The notes beneath the pieces are model-generated. The model saw only the letters and a program-made list of their open reading frames with translations, made no database searches and was not told the DNA's origin. Shown here in pieces: positions 55,972 to 64,000 of a stretch of 64,000 bases of DNA; the first letter of the stretch is position 1, and every line of letters starts with the position of its first letter. Origin of the DNA: Calothrix parasitica NIES-267 (GTDB taxonomy: Bacteria; Cyanobacteriota; Cyanobacteriia; Cyanobacteriales; Nostocaceae). Both the position numbers and the translations under genes were made by a program. Location of the stretch: assembly GCF_002368095.1 (NCBI RefSeq), contig NZ_AP018227.1:5608901-5672900 (forward strand). The letters run 5' to 3'.

Positions 55972-57477
55972 TTACAATTTTGGCTCTTTGAGATACTGTT
56001 GGTAATCTTTCAAATCTTCTGCGACTTTATTGGCAAGGAAATACATTCCTAATAGATTAAATATAGCCATTGCAAAGAAGGTCGCGTCACCGAAATCAAT
56101 TACTGATTGAGGTTTGGCAATTGCACCGATAAATACGGCAATCACGAATAGTATTCTGTATACAATTAAACTACGCTCGCTAAATAGATATTCCCAAGCA
56201 CGTTCTGCGTAGTAGCTCCAGGAAATCATTGTGGAGAAAGCGAATAAAAAGACTGAAATTGAAAGTAATACTGGGAACCAAGATATTTGCGAGCCAAAAG
56301 CTTTAGAAGTTAGAGCAGCCCCTTCTCCAGCCTTTCTGATTGCTTCATATTCGGGATTGTTCCAAACTCCGGTAATCACAATTACCAAAGCAGTCATATT
56401 GCAGATAACTACAGTATCAATAAATGGCTCTAAGAGTGCTACTAAACCTTCCTTGACTGGTCTATCGGTTTTAGCTGCTGAGTGAGCAATTGCAGCAGAA
56501 CCAACTCCAGCTTCATTAGAAAAGGTGGAGCGTCGGAAACCCTGAACGATGACACCAATAACTCCTCCTTCCACAGCTTGAGGAGAAAAAGCTTGTTGGA
56601 AAATAGTACCAACAGCACCGGGAATCTCGGTAAAGTTAATCAATAAAATCCACAATGCAGCAATTACATAAAGTACGCACATTACCGGTACTATAGTTCC
56701 TGCAACTTGACCAATACGGTGGATACCACCAATCATTACCAAACCAACTAAAATAGCGAGAACTAAACCGTAAATCCAAGGATATATAGGAAAGACTTCC
56801 TTAACAGCACCATAGGATTGGCTAACTTGAATCATATTTGCAGCACCAAAAGCAGCGAAGATACAGCAAATAGAAAATAGAATTGCTAAAGCATTACCCA
56901 ATGGTGCTAAACCAATTTCAGCTAATCCTCTGGAAAGATAATACATCGGTCCACCAGCAACTTTACCGTCGCGCTTGATGATGCGATATTTTTGACCGAG
57001 AGTAGATTCAACAAACTTACTGGACATACCTAGTAAACCACCAAGAGTCATCCATACAGTAGCACCAGGACCACCAACGCTAATAGCAATTGCAACACCA
57101 GCAATATTACCAAGTCCTACAGTCGCTGACAAAGCAGTAGCTAAAGCCTCGAAGTGAGAAACTTCCCCTGGTGCGTTTGGGTCATCGTGTTTTCCGCGAA
57201 CGATATCAATTGCATGTCCGAACATGCGGAAATTGACGAATCCCATACGGACGGTAAAGAAAATCGCTCCACCAATTAACCATAAAACGATGAGGGGAAA
57301 ACCACCAATGCTGAAAAACAGAATATCGAATATTACCTTAACTACTTGACCAAAAGCAGCATCAAGTTGCTGTAGGAAAGGTTCTCCAGCAGCTTCATCA
57401 GCAGCCAAGGCTACGGTAGGAATCAAACACAATAATAAAGTTAATAACCATTGACGCTTTGAAAATGATTTCCGCAT
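55972..57477 (-). CDS. AGCS-family alanine/glycine:sodium symporter
   Basis: 501 residues. N-terminal signal-like helix, then about ten membrane segments with the family signatures ALSATVGLGNIAGVAIAI (residues 112-129), GGPGATVWM near 131-139 and FRRSTFSNEAGVGSAAIAHS near 313-332 that mark AgcS transporters. It imports small neutral amino acids with Na+. Substrate specificity not determinable. Single gene. Confidence 0.92.
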   Translation of the reverse strand: MRKSFSKRQWLLTLLLCLIPTVALAADEAAGEPFLQQLDAAFGQVVKVIFDILFFSIGGFPLIVLWLIGGAIFFTVRMGFVNFRMFGHAIDIVRGKHDDPNAPGEVSHFEALATALSATVGLGNIAGVAIAISVGGPGATVWMTLGGLLGMSSKFVESTLGQKYRIIKRDGKVAGGPMYYLSRGLAEIGLAPLGNALAILFSICCIFAAFGAANMIQVSQSYGAVKEVFPIYPWIYGLVLAILVGLVMIGGIHRIGQVAGTIVPVMCVLYVIAALWILLINFTEIPGAVGTIFQQAFSPQAVEGGVIGVIVQGFRRSTFSNEAGVGSAAIAHSAAKTDRPVKEGLVALLEPFIDTVVICNMTALVIVITGVWNNPEYEAIRKAGEGAALTSKAFGSQISWFPVLLSISVFLFAFSTMISWSYYAERAWEYLFSERSLIVYRILFVIAVFIGAIAKPQSVIDFGDATFFAMAIFNLLGMYFLANKVAEDLKDYQQYLKEPKL

Positions 57478-57991
57478 TTAAGACAAATTCTCCATTAACT
57501 ATTTTTTTCACTACACTTTGTTATTCAGGGATACTACCTTAAGGCATATGTTTCGTACAAGTTATTTAACATCGAAGACAAACACGACAAATTTTAAGAA
57601 ATCAATAGCGTTTCGATTCCTTGAGTAGCGGTAATATTCAAATTCGCGTTATGTATTCTTGCAATTGGTCAAAAAATTTACGCCAATTTCATCGAAATAA
57701 AATATCCGCAGGTTTAATTAAAGTGGTGACGAAAAACCACATCATTTCTGTTTCCGAGGGAATAAATGTGCCCAAAATATCCGCAAAGGTCAAATAAAGA
57801 TAAAACAGCCTAAATATGAAGACCTTGAATCAACAAATTCATCAATATATTACCCGTATACATCAAAAATGACGGTATAACTGTTAACTATAGTCCTCTT
57901 GATGGGAAAACTAGATGGAGAAGAAATCGAAAAATTAATTTTTCCTTCATAATTACCTTTCTGGCTAATCCCTCATCCGTCTACAAGTCTA
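57478..57991. other. Upstream region of the symporter, no gene seen
   Basis: About 510 bases, single-copy, between divergent genes. A CATAATTACC/TTTCTGGC region near 57950 is AT-rich. Presumably promoters of both flanking genes. Confidence 0.3.
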
Positions 57992-58186
57992 ATGGAAAAT
58001 CTGCGAGACAAAATTCATCGATTAATCGAGCAATTAAGCGAAGATGAATTAGAAAAAACCTGGGAGACAGTCCATACCTTACGTTGTGATTTTCAAATGA
58101 TAAAGGCTATGCAAGAAGTCAAGGATTCCCAGCAACCATGGGATTTTCTTAATGATGAAGAAGCTATAAAGTATTTGGAAGAATGA
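57992..58186 (+). CDS. Putative antitoxin of a RelE-type module
   Basis: 64 residues, acidic, helical (MENLRDKIHRLIEQLSEDELEKTWETVHTLR), ending with NDEEAIKYLEE. No recognised DNA-binding fold. Its small size, acidity and position directly before a RelE/ParE-like toxin gene support an antitoxin role, but the 170-bp repeat-filled gap between them is abnormal for a type II module. Confidence 0.5.
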   Translation: MENLRDKIHRLIEQLSEDELEKTWETVHTLRCDFQMIKAMQEVKDSQQPWDFLNDEEAIKYLEE

Positions 58187-58356
58187 GGAGAGGGGGAGAT
58201 GGGGAGATGGGGAGATGGGGAGATGGGGAGACAAATAATTTACTTTCTATTCGCTACTTACTGCTCACTGCTCACTGCTTGCTTCTAACTCTTTACTCTT
58301 TACTCTTTACTCTTAATTCTTGACAACTAACAACTAACAACCAACTATTTAGAAGC
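58187..58356. repeat. Repeat insertion between antitoxin and toxin genes
   Basis: GGGGAGAT units (about five copies, 58190-58235), then GCTCACTGCTCACTG and CTTTACT units to 58315 and AACTAAC units to 58345. The promoter or ribosome-binding site of the toxin must lie within this DNA. Confidence 0.75.
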
Positions 58357-58614
58357 GTGAAGTTAGAACTCAGGTACGGAAAGTCATTTTTAAATGATGT
58401 AAAGGAATTAGACGGTCGTGCTAAAAAGCGGGTGCTGGATTTTGTGTTTGTGCAGTTTGCATTTTCTGAGAATTTACACTCGTTGCCTCAATTGCGTCAA
58501 ATTGATGATTCGGGGATGTTGTACCGTTTTACTTTGGATAATTATTTGGTTGGAATTGAGGTTAAAGGGGAAATTGTGAAATTTCTGCGAGTCATACCTT
58601 TGCCAGATGTTTAA
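58357..58614 (+). CDS. RelE/ParE-superfamily toxin-like protein
   Basis: 85 residues with GTG start: MKLELRYGKSFLNDVKEL, then a basic region, LPQLRQIDDSGMLYRFTL and YLVGIEVKGEIVKFLRVIPL. The final YRF...FLRV strand pair is the hallmark of RelE-like ribosome-dependent mRNA interferases. Full length for the family, no frameshift. Cleavage activity is inferred from family. Confidence 0.72.
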   Translation: MKLELRYGKSFLNDVKELDGRAKKRVLDFVFVQFAFSENLHSLPQLRQIDDSGMLYRFTLDNYLVGIEVKGEIVKFLRVIPLPDV

Positions 58615-58719
58615 GGAGAGCAGTTGTGTAAACAGTTAAAACTGTATAAGTTGACAAGGTATTCCTCGAACCTTAGCTTAAACTTGTTTGTGAAATAACG
58701 TGACTTGAGATTTCCCCTT

Positions 58720-60309
58720 ATGGATGCTACGGCACTTTGGCAACGATACCAGAAATGGCTATATTTCCATGAAGGACTAGGTTTGTACCTAGACGTTAGC
58801 CGGATGGGCTTTGATGATGATTTTGTTACGAAGCTAGAGCCTGCTTTTGATAAGGCTTTTGCTGATATGAATGAGTTGGAAAAAGGCGCGATCGCAAATC
58901 CAGATGAAGACCGGATGGTTGGACATTACTGGCTGCGAAATCCCGATTTGGCCCCGACTCCAGAGTTGACGCAAGAAATAGTCGGCAATATTGAAAAAAT
59001 AGAAGTATTCGCTGAGAAAATCCACACTGGTGCGATTCATCCTCCTAAAGCTGCTCGCTTCACCGATATAATCTCGATTGGGATTGGTGGTTCTGCACTA
59101 GGTCCTCAATTTGTAGCTCAAGCTTTAGCTACGGATTATCCACCTCTGGCAACTCACTTTATTGATAATACCGACCCCGCAGGTATCGACCGGGTGTTGA
59201 CTCAGGTACGAAACCGTCTTTCTAGTACTTTGGTATTGGTGATTTCCAAATCTGGTGGAACACCGGAACCGCGTAACGGAATGATGGAAGTCAAAAAAGC
59301 CTATGCTGGGCAAAATCTGGATTTTGCCCAATATGCTATTGCTATTACCATGCCCGGTAGTAAACTGAGTAAGATTGGAGAATCAGAAGGCTGGCTAGCG
59401 CATTTTGATATGTACGATTGGGTGGGGGGTCGTACTTCCGAGATGTCGGCTGTAGGGATGGTTCCAGCAGCGCTGCAAGGGATTGACATTCGTCAAATGC
59501 TCGAAGGTGCGAAGGAGATGGATGATGCAACTCGCGTCCCGGAACTGAAGAATAATCCCGCCGCACTGTTGGCTTTAGCTTGGTACCATGCAGGCAACGG
59601 TAAGGGTGAGAAAGATATGGTTGTTCTTCCTTATAAAGACAGCCTATTGTTATTCAGCCGCTACCTGCAACAGTTGGTAATGGAATCCTTGGGTAAGGAA
59701 AAAGATTTGGATGGTAATGTCGTCCACCAAGGTATTGCGGTTTACGGCAACAAAGGCTCAACCGACCAACATGCATACGTTCAACAGTTGCGGGATGGGG
59801 TAGCTAACTTCTTCCTCACTTTTATTGAGGTTTTAGAAGATAGAAAAGGTTCTTCTTTAGAAATTGAACCGGGAGTTACAGCAGGAGATTATCTATCTGG
59901 CTTTCTTCAAGGTACTAGAAAAGCGCTTTACGATAACCAACGAGATTCGGTTACAGTTACCATTCCCCAAGTTAACCCCCGAACCGTTGGTGCATTAATT
60001 GCTTTATACGAGCGTGCTGTAGGTTTCTACGCTAGTTTGGTGAACGTTAACGCTTATCATCAACCAGGTGTAGAAGCTGGTAAAAAAGCAGCAGCAGCTA
60101 TTTTGGAATTGCAGCAACAAGTAGTAACCGTTCTACAAGCAGAAGAAAATCCACTTTCTTTAGAAGAAATAGCGGCTAAAGCAAATGCATCCGAGCAAGT
60201 AGAGTCAATTTACATCATATTGCGTCATCTTCATGCCAACGGACGCGGTGTAGTAGTAGACGGTAATTTTGGACAACCCAGCAGTTTAAAATTCTCTATT
60301 GGCAGATAG
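58720..60309 (+). CDS. pgi: Glucose-6-phosphate isomerase
   Basis: 529 residues from the ATG at 58720 ([13 protein letters not shown]); the open frame extends upstream only to a TTG five codons earlier. It interconverts glucose-6-P and fructose-6-P. Signatures: [15 protein letters not shown] near 125-139, [13 protein letters not shown] (phosphate binding) near 177-189, [11 protein letters not shown] near 235-245, and the catalytic Glu in [11 protein letters not shown]. Long form typical of cyanobacteria. Followed by two hairpins. Confidence 0.97.
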   Translation: MDATALWQRYQKWLYFHEGLGLYLDVSRMGFDDDFVTKLEPAFDKAFADMNELEKGAIANPDEDRMVGHYWLRNPDLAPTPELTQEIVGNIEKIEVFAEKIHTGAIHPPKAARFTDIISIGIGGSALGPQFVAQALATDYPPLATHFIDNTDPAGIDRVLTQVRNRLSSTLVLVISKSGGTPEPRNGMMEVKKAYAGQNLDFAQYAIAITMPGSKLSKIGESEGWLAHFDMYDWVGGRTSEMSAVGMVPAALQGIDIRQMLEGAKEMDDATRVPELKNNPAALLALAWYHAGNGKGEKDMVVLPYKDSLLLFSRYLQQLVMESLGKEKDLDGNVVHQGIAVYGNKGSTDQHAYVQQLRDGVANFFLTFIEVLEDRKGSSLEIEPGVTAGDYLSGFLQGTRKALYDNQRDSVTVTIPQVNPRTVGALIALYERAVGFYASLVNVNAYHQPGVEAGKKAAAAILELQQQVVTVLQAEENPLSLEEIAAKANASEQVESIYIILRHLHANGRGVVVDGNFGQPSSLKFSIGR

Positions 60310-60357
60310 ATAGATTGGCCAAAGAAATATAATCAATACCATATTTTGGTAATTTTT

Positions 60358-60380
60358 GTTGCATTCGCAACATTTTTTTT
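60358..60380 (+). terminator. Intrinsic terminator of pgi
   Basis: GTTGC (60358-60362) with GCAAC (60367-60371), four-base loop, then a run of eight T. Confidence 0.75.
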
Positions 60381-60384
60381 ATTT

Positions 60385-60432
60385 AAAAGCATCTTAAATT
60401 GAATTAACTATTCAATTTTTAAGATGCTTTTT
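60385..60432 (+). promoter_or_regulatory. Second strong hairpin, in the cupin gene leader
   Basis: AAAAGCATCTTAAATTGAA (60385-60403) pairs with TTCAATTTTTAAGATGCTTTT (60411-60431, with two unpaired bases). It ends in TTTTTTAGC 20 bases before the next ATG, so it is either a second pgi terminator or a control element for the cupin gene. Confidence 0.6.
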
Positions 60433-60452
60433 TAGCAAAATTTATTATCAGT

Positions 60453-60899
60453 ATGACTAATATTAGGGGAATCGAAATCCGTTACTTGGAATCAATGAAA
60501 GGAGGGATGACTAGTTTTTTCACTCCTCAAACCAGCGATGAGACAATGTTGGTACAGATTCCAGCCAATACAGTAGAAGATTTATTCGTACATAAATCGC
60601 AAACCGACCAGTTATTAGTGGCTAAAGGTCGATTTGTTTTAGTTACTTTGATTAATAAACAATACCAGTACATTCCATTAAGTGAAGAATACCCAGCAGT
60701 AGTGACAATTCCACCAGGAGTTTTACACGGAGCGATTAATGTTAGCTCGGAACCTTGTGTAGTGGTAAATGCTGTACTGCGTCATAGAGAACCCCAGGAA
60801 CTCGATTATGTTGTTCGTAAAAAACCGTTCCCCTATGATTTAAAAGCAGCAGAAGCAGCATGGAGTAATTTAGAAGCAATAAAACAAGTTAAGGGATAG
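60453..60899 (+). CDS. Cupin-fold protein, sugar-epimerase-like
   Basis: 148 residues of beta-rich cupin fold: VEDLFVHKSQTDQLLVAKGRFVLV (about 41-64) and VVTIPPGVLHGAINV near 84-98 give the two cupin motifs, with His residues placed to bind metal or sugar. Resembles the dTDP-4-dehydrorhamnose epimerase-like cupins. Substrate unknown. No sugar-nucleotide genes adjacent. Confidence 0.75.
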   Translation: MTNIRGIEIRYLESMKGGMTSFFTPQTSDETMLVQIPANTVEDLFVHKSQTDQLLVAKGRFVLVTLINKQYQYIPLSEEYPAVVTIPPGVLHGAINVSSEPCVVVNAVLRHREPQELDYVVRKKPFPYDLKAAEAAWSNLEAIKQVKG

Positions 60900-60901
60900 T
60901 T

Positions 60902-61095
60902 CGTAGGTTGGGTTAAAGGCACGAATAATAATGCTTTTAATTAATAATTGATATTGTGCCGTAACCCAACATTTAATTATCGGAATTTTGCAGTATTTTT
61001 ATTTATTTACAATTAGGTGTTGGGTTAGGACAGGATAAAAATATTGGTTCTTCAGGACTTGTTATAAGTTTAATTTAGTTTTATTGTCTAACCCC
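60902..61095. repeat. GTAGGTTGGGTT repeat copies
   Basis: GTAGGTTGGGTTA (60902-60914) with its partner AACCCAAC (60964-60971), and a second GTTGGGTTAGG/CTAACCCCACC pair from 61019 to 61099, flanking an AT-rich core. Confidence 0.65.
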
Positions 61096-61111
61096 ACCTA
61101 CTTATTATTAA

Positions 61112-62566
61112 CTAAGTCGTTAAATCGCGGAGAAAATAGAATTTATCGCTTTTCCAATCAGCACCTTTGGTTCTTCCTAAATAACCCGTCAAGGATGAAG
61201 AAAGTTCGATTAAAATTTCGTGCATTTCCTTGATGTTTAGTTGTCGGGGTGGCTGAGAACCGAAGTAAGCACCATGTAAAGCTTCCACTCCCGTAGATTC
61301 CAGGTTAGAATTTTGCAGGTAATATTTTACTAACTCGACCAAGTGCGATCGCAATTTTATGTCTTGCTGAATTTTGCTGATATAACTATTAACTTTATCA
61401 TCTGCTAATCCGAAGGGTTCTTGCTGCAAACATTGCTTTAATTCTAATAAATTGACGCAACCTTGATAGTTTGATTGCAGTTCAACAAGTTTTTCTAGAG
61501 TTTCTGGGGTAATAACGTTCATATGATTGTTTTGTGTAGTTAACAGAGCATGTTGAGTAAGTTCACCACCGGCTAGAATAATTTTGACGCAGGAATTAAA
61601 ATCTTCTTGAAGATGCTTGTATCCAAGTTTGATTAATTGTGCTGCTACACCATCAGGAACTTTCTCGGTTTTGGTAGCTTTGCATTCCCCGACAACAGGA
61701 TAAGGATATTCGCAGTAAAAATCAAGACCTCCAGCACCACCTAATTTATCTGGGTTTAAATTAGCATTGGAATTGGTATTGGAACAAGAAAATCCTAATT
61801 TAATAAAACTTTTACGTGTTAGTTTCTCGAATTCATTACCATCGCTAGAATTTCCCACTTCAGCAATTTTATTAATCCAAACTAAGTCTGAATCAAAATC
61901 TTTTTTTTGTTTCTGATTGTTCCAACCTAGAAATAGATGAATATTATCTTGAAATTGTTTCGCGGCTGGATTTTTGATAGCTAAAGGTGATAGAACATCT
62001 AGTAGATTTTCTAATTCTGGATGCCGTGCTGGTTCGAGTTTTTCTAATTGACGCTTGCGAGTATTAAAGATGTTATCAGTTAATACTGGATTGTTATTGG
62101 AAACCGCCAATGGTTTCGGTAATCCGATATATTTTCCTAACTTATTGGATTCTATTACCAGCGATAATTCACAAGGCTGAGATAATTCGTAAACACGTAA
62201 ATAACTCAGAAAAATATGCTGTTGTTGATACAGTATTTTATCTAATGCTTCTTGCGTCCATATTGTCAATCTAGATAATTTTTCTAAGGATTGACTGCTA
62301 TCAATAATTTGAGTTAATTCGCATTGAGCATAAGCTTGAATTTGCGGCTTTTTAATAATGCTTTGAGCAACAGGTAAAAAGTTTGAGCAATAATATTTAT
62401 CTATCGGAATTGGAATAGCTAAAGAATCTACCGGATAAAGCGCAAATTTCTGTCCGGGACGAATAAACATTTTAGGAATAGCAGCGATAATTCGTCCTTG
62501 AATCAAAGCTGTAATATCGGGAGCGGGTAGACACAATGCTGTGGAAATTGGGAGCAGCGAATTCAT
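61112..62566 (-). CDS. PD-(D/E)XK nuclease-like protein, paired with the damaged ATPase
   Basis: A 484-residue protein. The N-terminal ~190 residues (ALCLPAPDITALIQGRIIAAIP...) look like an oligomerisation or effector domain I do not recognise. Around residues 245-320 there is a restriction-endonuclease-like core: GNEFEKLTRKSFIKLGF, GGLDFYC (Asp near 279) and VVGECKATK (Glu and Lys near 291-293), i.e. D-x(n)-E-x-K of PD-(D/E)XK nucleases. The C-terminal 130 residues are helical. ATG is 2 bp after the stop of the ATPase gene, so translation is coupled. Catalytic activity is inferred. Confidence 0.62.
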   Translation of the reverse strand: MNSLLPISTALCLPAPDITALIQGRIIAAIPKMFIRPGQKFALYPVDSLAIPIPIDKYYCSNFLPVAQSIIKKPQIQAYAQCELTQIIDSSQSLEKLSRLTIWTQEALDKILYQQQHIFLSYLRVYELSQPCELSLVIESNKLGKYIGLPKPLAVSNNNPVLTDNIFNTRKRQLEKLEPARHPELENLLDVLSPLAIKNPAAKQFQDNIHLFLGWNNQKQKKDFDSDLVWINKIAEVGNSSDGNEFEKLTRKSFIKLGFSCSNTNSNANLNPDKLGGAGGLDFYCEYPYPVVGECKATKTEKVPDGVAAQLIKLGYKHLQEDFNSCVKIILAGGELTQHALLTTQNNHMNVITPETLEKLVELQSNYQGCVNLLELKQCLQQEPFGLADDKVNSYISKIQQDIKLRSHLVELVKYYLQNSNLESTGVEALHGAYFGSQPPRQLNIKEMHEILIELSSSLTGYLGRTKGADWKSDKFYFLRDLTT

Positions 62567-62568
62567 AT

Positions 62569-63961
62569 TTAATTAGCTAAAGATAGATTTAAGTCGAAAT
62601 CATCAGCACTGCTATCAAAAGTTTGAGGAATGCTGATTGGTAAATCATCATCAGTTAAATCGTCTGGTTGTTCTCCTGATGGTTCGCTGAGTATTTCTCG
62701 AACTAAGGGATTATTAATTGCTATTTGTTCTTCCTTGATAAAATCAAAAATTTGCTCCTTAGTTAATTCGTAACTTTCGCAGCTATATACAGACCAAATA
62801 GCCAAAAGAGGTTTAATATCTTGGCTTTGAAGCATTACCCATTCTCCACCTTGCTCGTGCAAAAGTATTTTTAAGCATTCATTAGGTACTGATGCTTTAG
62901 GATTAATCTTTTTAGAGCGAACTAAACAACCACGAGTAATATCAAATTCTTCATATTTAATTAGTCTTTTTAAAGCTGCTCCTATATAGGCTCCACTTGA
63001 TTGTTGAATGACATCAACACCAATTTTTACTGTGCTATCGTTACCAATTATTTTGAAATCAAGATATCCTTTGTCTGCTGATTTAGCTTCAATATCTTGA
63101 ATAGCTTCAATTTTTACTTCTTCTAATGTTTCACCAACTAAACTTGAGAATGCGAATCTGAGTGAATTAGAAATTGCGTTGTTATCTTCCATTAATTCAT
63201 CAATAGATGATTCAATATTTTCTAATTCATTTTGATAACATTCTTCTACTGGATTTATTATTGGTGAATTACCAAAGTTTTCTGCACACCACTTTAAAAT
63301 TGACCTTACTGTTGGTTTACTCCTACCAAATTCTCTCAACTTAGTTTCATTAAATGGATAAACCGGATGTGATGGAGTAACTTGATTTTCCTCATAAAAT
63401 ACTTTCAACCACTGACTGACAATCGCTACAATATCATCGGAATTAAGATTATTTAATTTCAAAGGTTGCTTATCTAACTGCTCGCTGAGTAATCTATCCA
63501 TCACAGCTTCAGCGTCCGGTAAAGCTCTAATTTGCTCCTTCCAGGTTGGAGGATACATTGCTAAAAGAAAAACACCACGTTTCAAGCTGTTGTATAAGTC
63601 TTTGACTAAACTTGCAACTACTTGTGCTAAGACAAAGCCATATTCATTAACTTCTAAATTATCCAATTCATCAAAACAAATGACTGGGACTTTATAATCG
63701 CTGACAATATCTAGAATTTGACGAGCAGTCTTTAATCCTTCTGCTTCCTTGTCTTGTTTCTCAAAATTAGGTAATCCCATTACTTCAGCTTGTTGCTGAG
63801 TTAATTCCAATCCAGATAGCCAATAATTTGCATAGTTAATGTGGACAGAAGATAGCGTCCATAAAATAGCTCTAACTAAATGATGACCGAACAACGATAT
63901 GTCCTGCAAAGGGATTTTTATTTTGAATTAGTTCGTCAATCGGAGATGCGTTAGTAATCAT
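62569..63961 (-). pseudogene. AAA+/P-loop ATPase gene with internal deletion and frameshift
   Basis: A normal start (ATG at 63961, MITNASPIDELIQNKNPFAG) reads only 29 codons to TAG at 63872-63874. The remaining 446-codon frame (to 62569) continues in another phase from about HHLVRAILWTLSS and carries the Walker B and sensor region (PVICFDELDN near 63680, FLLAMYP near 63555) and long C-terminal part. No Walker A (GxxxxGKS/T) exists in either frame, so a deletion removed the N-terminal ATP-binding half and shifted the frame. Sequencing error could explain the shift but not the missing Walker A. The family looks like an ATPase partner of a defence-type nuclease; identity not established. Confidence 0.6.
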
Positions 63962-64000
63962 TTTTTATCTTTAATAAGTGAAGTGAGGAGTAAAAAAAAA
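63962..64000. other. Window end upstream of the ATPase
   Basis: AT-rich, ending in a run of nine A. An AGTGAAGTGAGGAG purine stretch near 63977-63990 reads pyrimidine-rich on the minus strand, so no ribosome-binding site for the ATPase is evident there. Upstream operon members cannot be seen. Confidence 0.3.

Overview
The window is chromosomal DNA of a filamentous, probably Nostocales-type cyanobacterium (Rivularia/Calothrix-like is a guess). Reasons: a hormogonium-polysaccharide (hps) locus, cyanobacterial-type glpX, hemA, pgi, ftsY and UPF0182 genes, seven GCGATCGC (HIP1) octamers (4403, 6262, 19330, 33391, 44773, 58888, 61345), AT-rich sequence, and dense short interspersed and heptameric repeats between genes. 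No tRNA, rRNA, CRISPR array, prophage or complete insertion sequence was seen.

Layout. 1-3.0 kb: three tandem paralogous family-2 glycosyltransferases, the first cut by the window edge. 3.4-6.1 kb: htpG and rpmB. 6.1-7.2 kb: repeat-rich gap that includes a 141-bp MITE-like insertion whose empty-site counterpart lies at 32.3 kb. 7.2-20.1 kb: the hps locus: giant pilin-like HpsA, pseudopilins HpsB, HpsC and HpsD, glycosyltransferase HpsE, another FimT/GspH-like pseudopilin, a DUF2064 protein, an HpsJ-like membrane protein and a further glycosyltransferase. Together these look like a type IV pilin-like plus glycosyltransferase machine for the motility polysaccharide of hormogonia. 20.9-27.1 kb: DUF502 protein, nusB, ftsY and a GAF-SpoIIE phosphatase. 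27.6-30.0 kb: a membrane-anchored unknown and an acidic surface-type protein. 30.8-36.7 kb: argC, a GNAT remnant, a coiled-coil membrane protein, rsmG, an ABC ATPase, an atypical OmpR-type response regulator and a DUF6761 protein. 37-43.3 kb: grxD and bolA (iron/redox pair), a periplasmic protein, a subtilisin-like protease, plsC, tadA and grxC. 44.7-53.1 kb: glpX, hemA, a PiuC-type dioxygenase, two paralogous low-complexity lipoproteins and a UPF0182 membrane protein. 54.2-60.9 kb: ArsR-type regulator, small membrane protein, AgcS symporter, RelE-like toxin with putative antitoxin, pgi and a cupin. 61.1-64 kb: a PD-(D/E)XK-like protein downstream of an ATPase gene that has lost its Walker A region and is frameshifted.

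Most genes are housekeeping and most intergenic DNA is repeat DNA. The least explained items are the damaged ATPase/nuclease pair, the MITE with its in-window empty site, a folded inverted-repeat element upstream of argC, the acidic lipoprotein pair, and several genes whose C-termini are encoded by intergenic repeats. All family calls rest on recognition of motifs by eye; no database search was possible.
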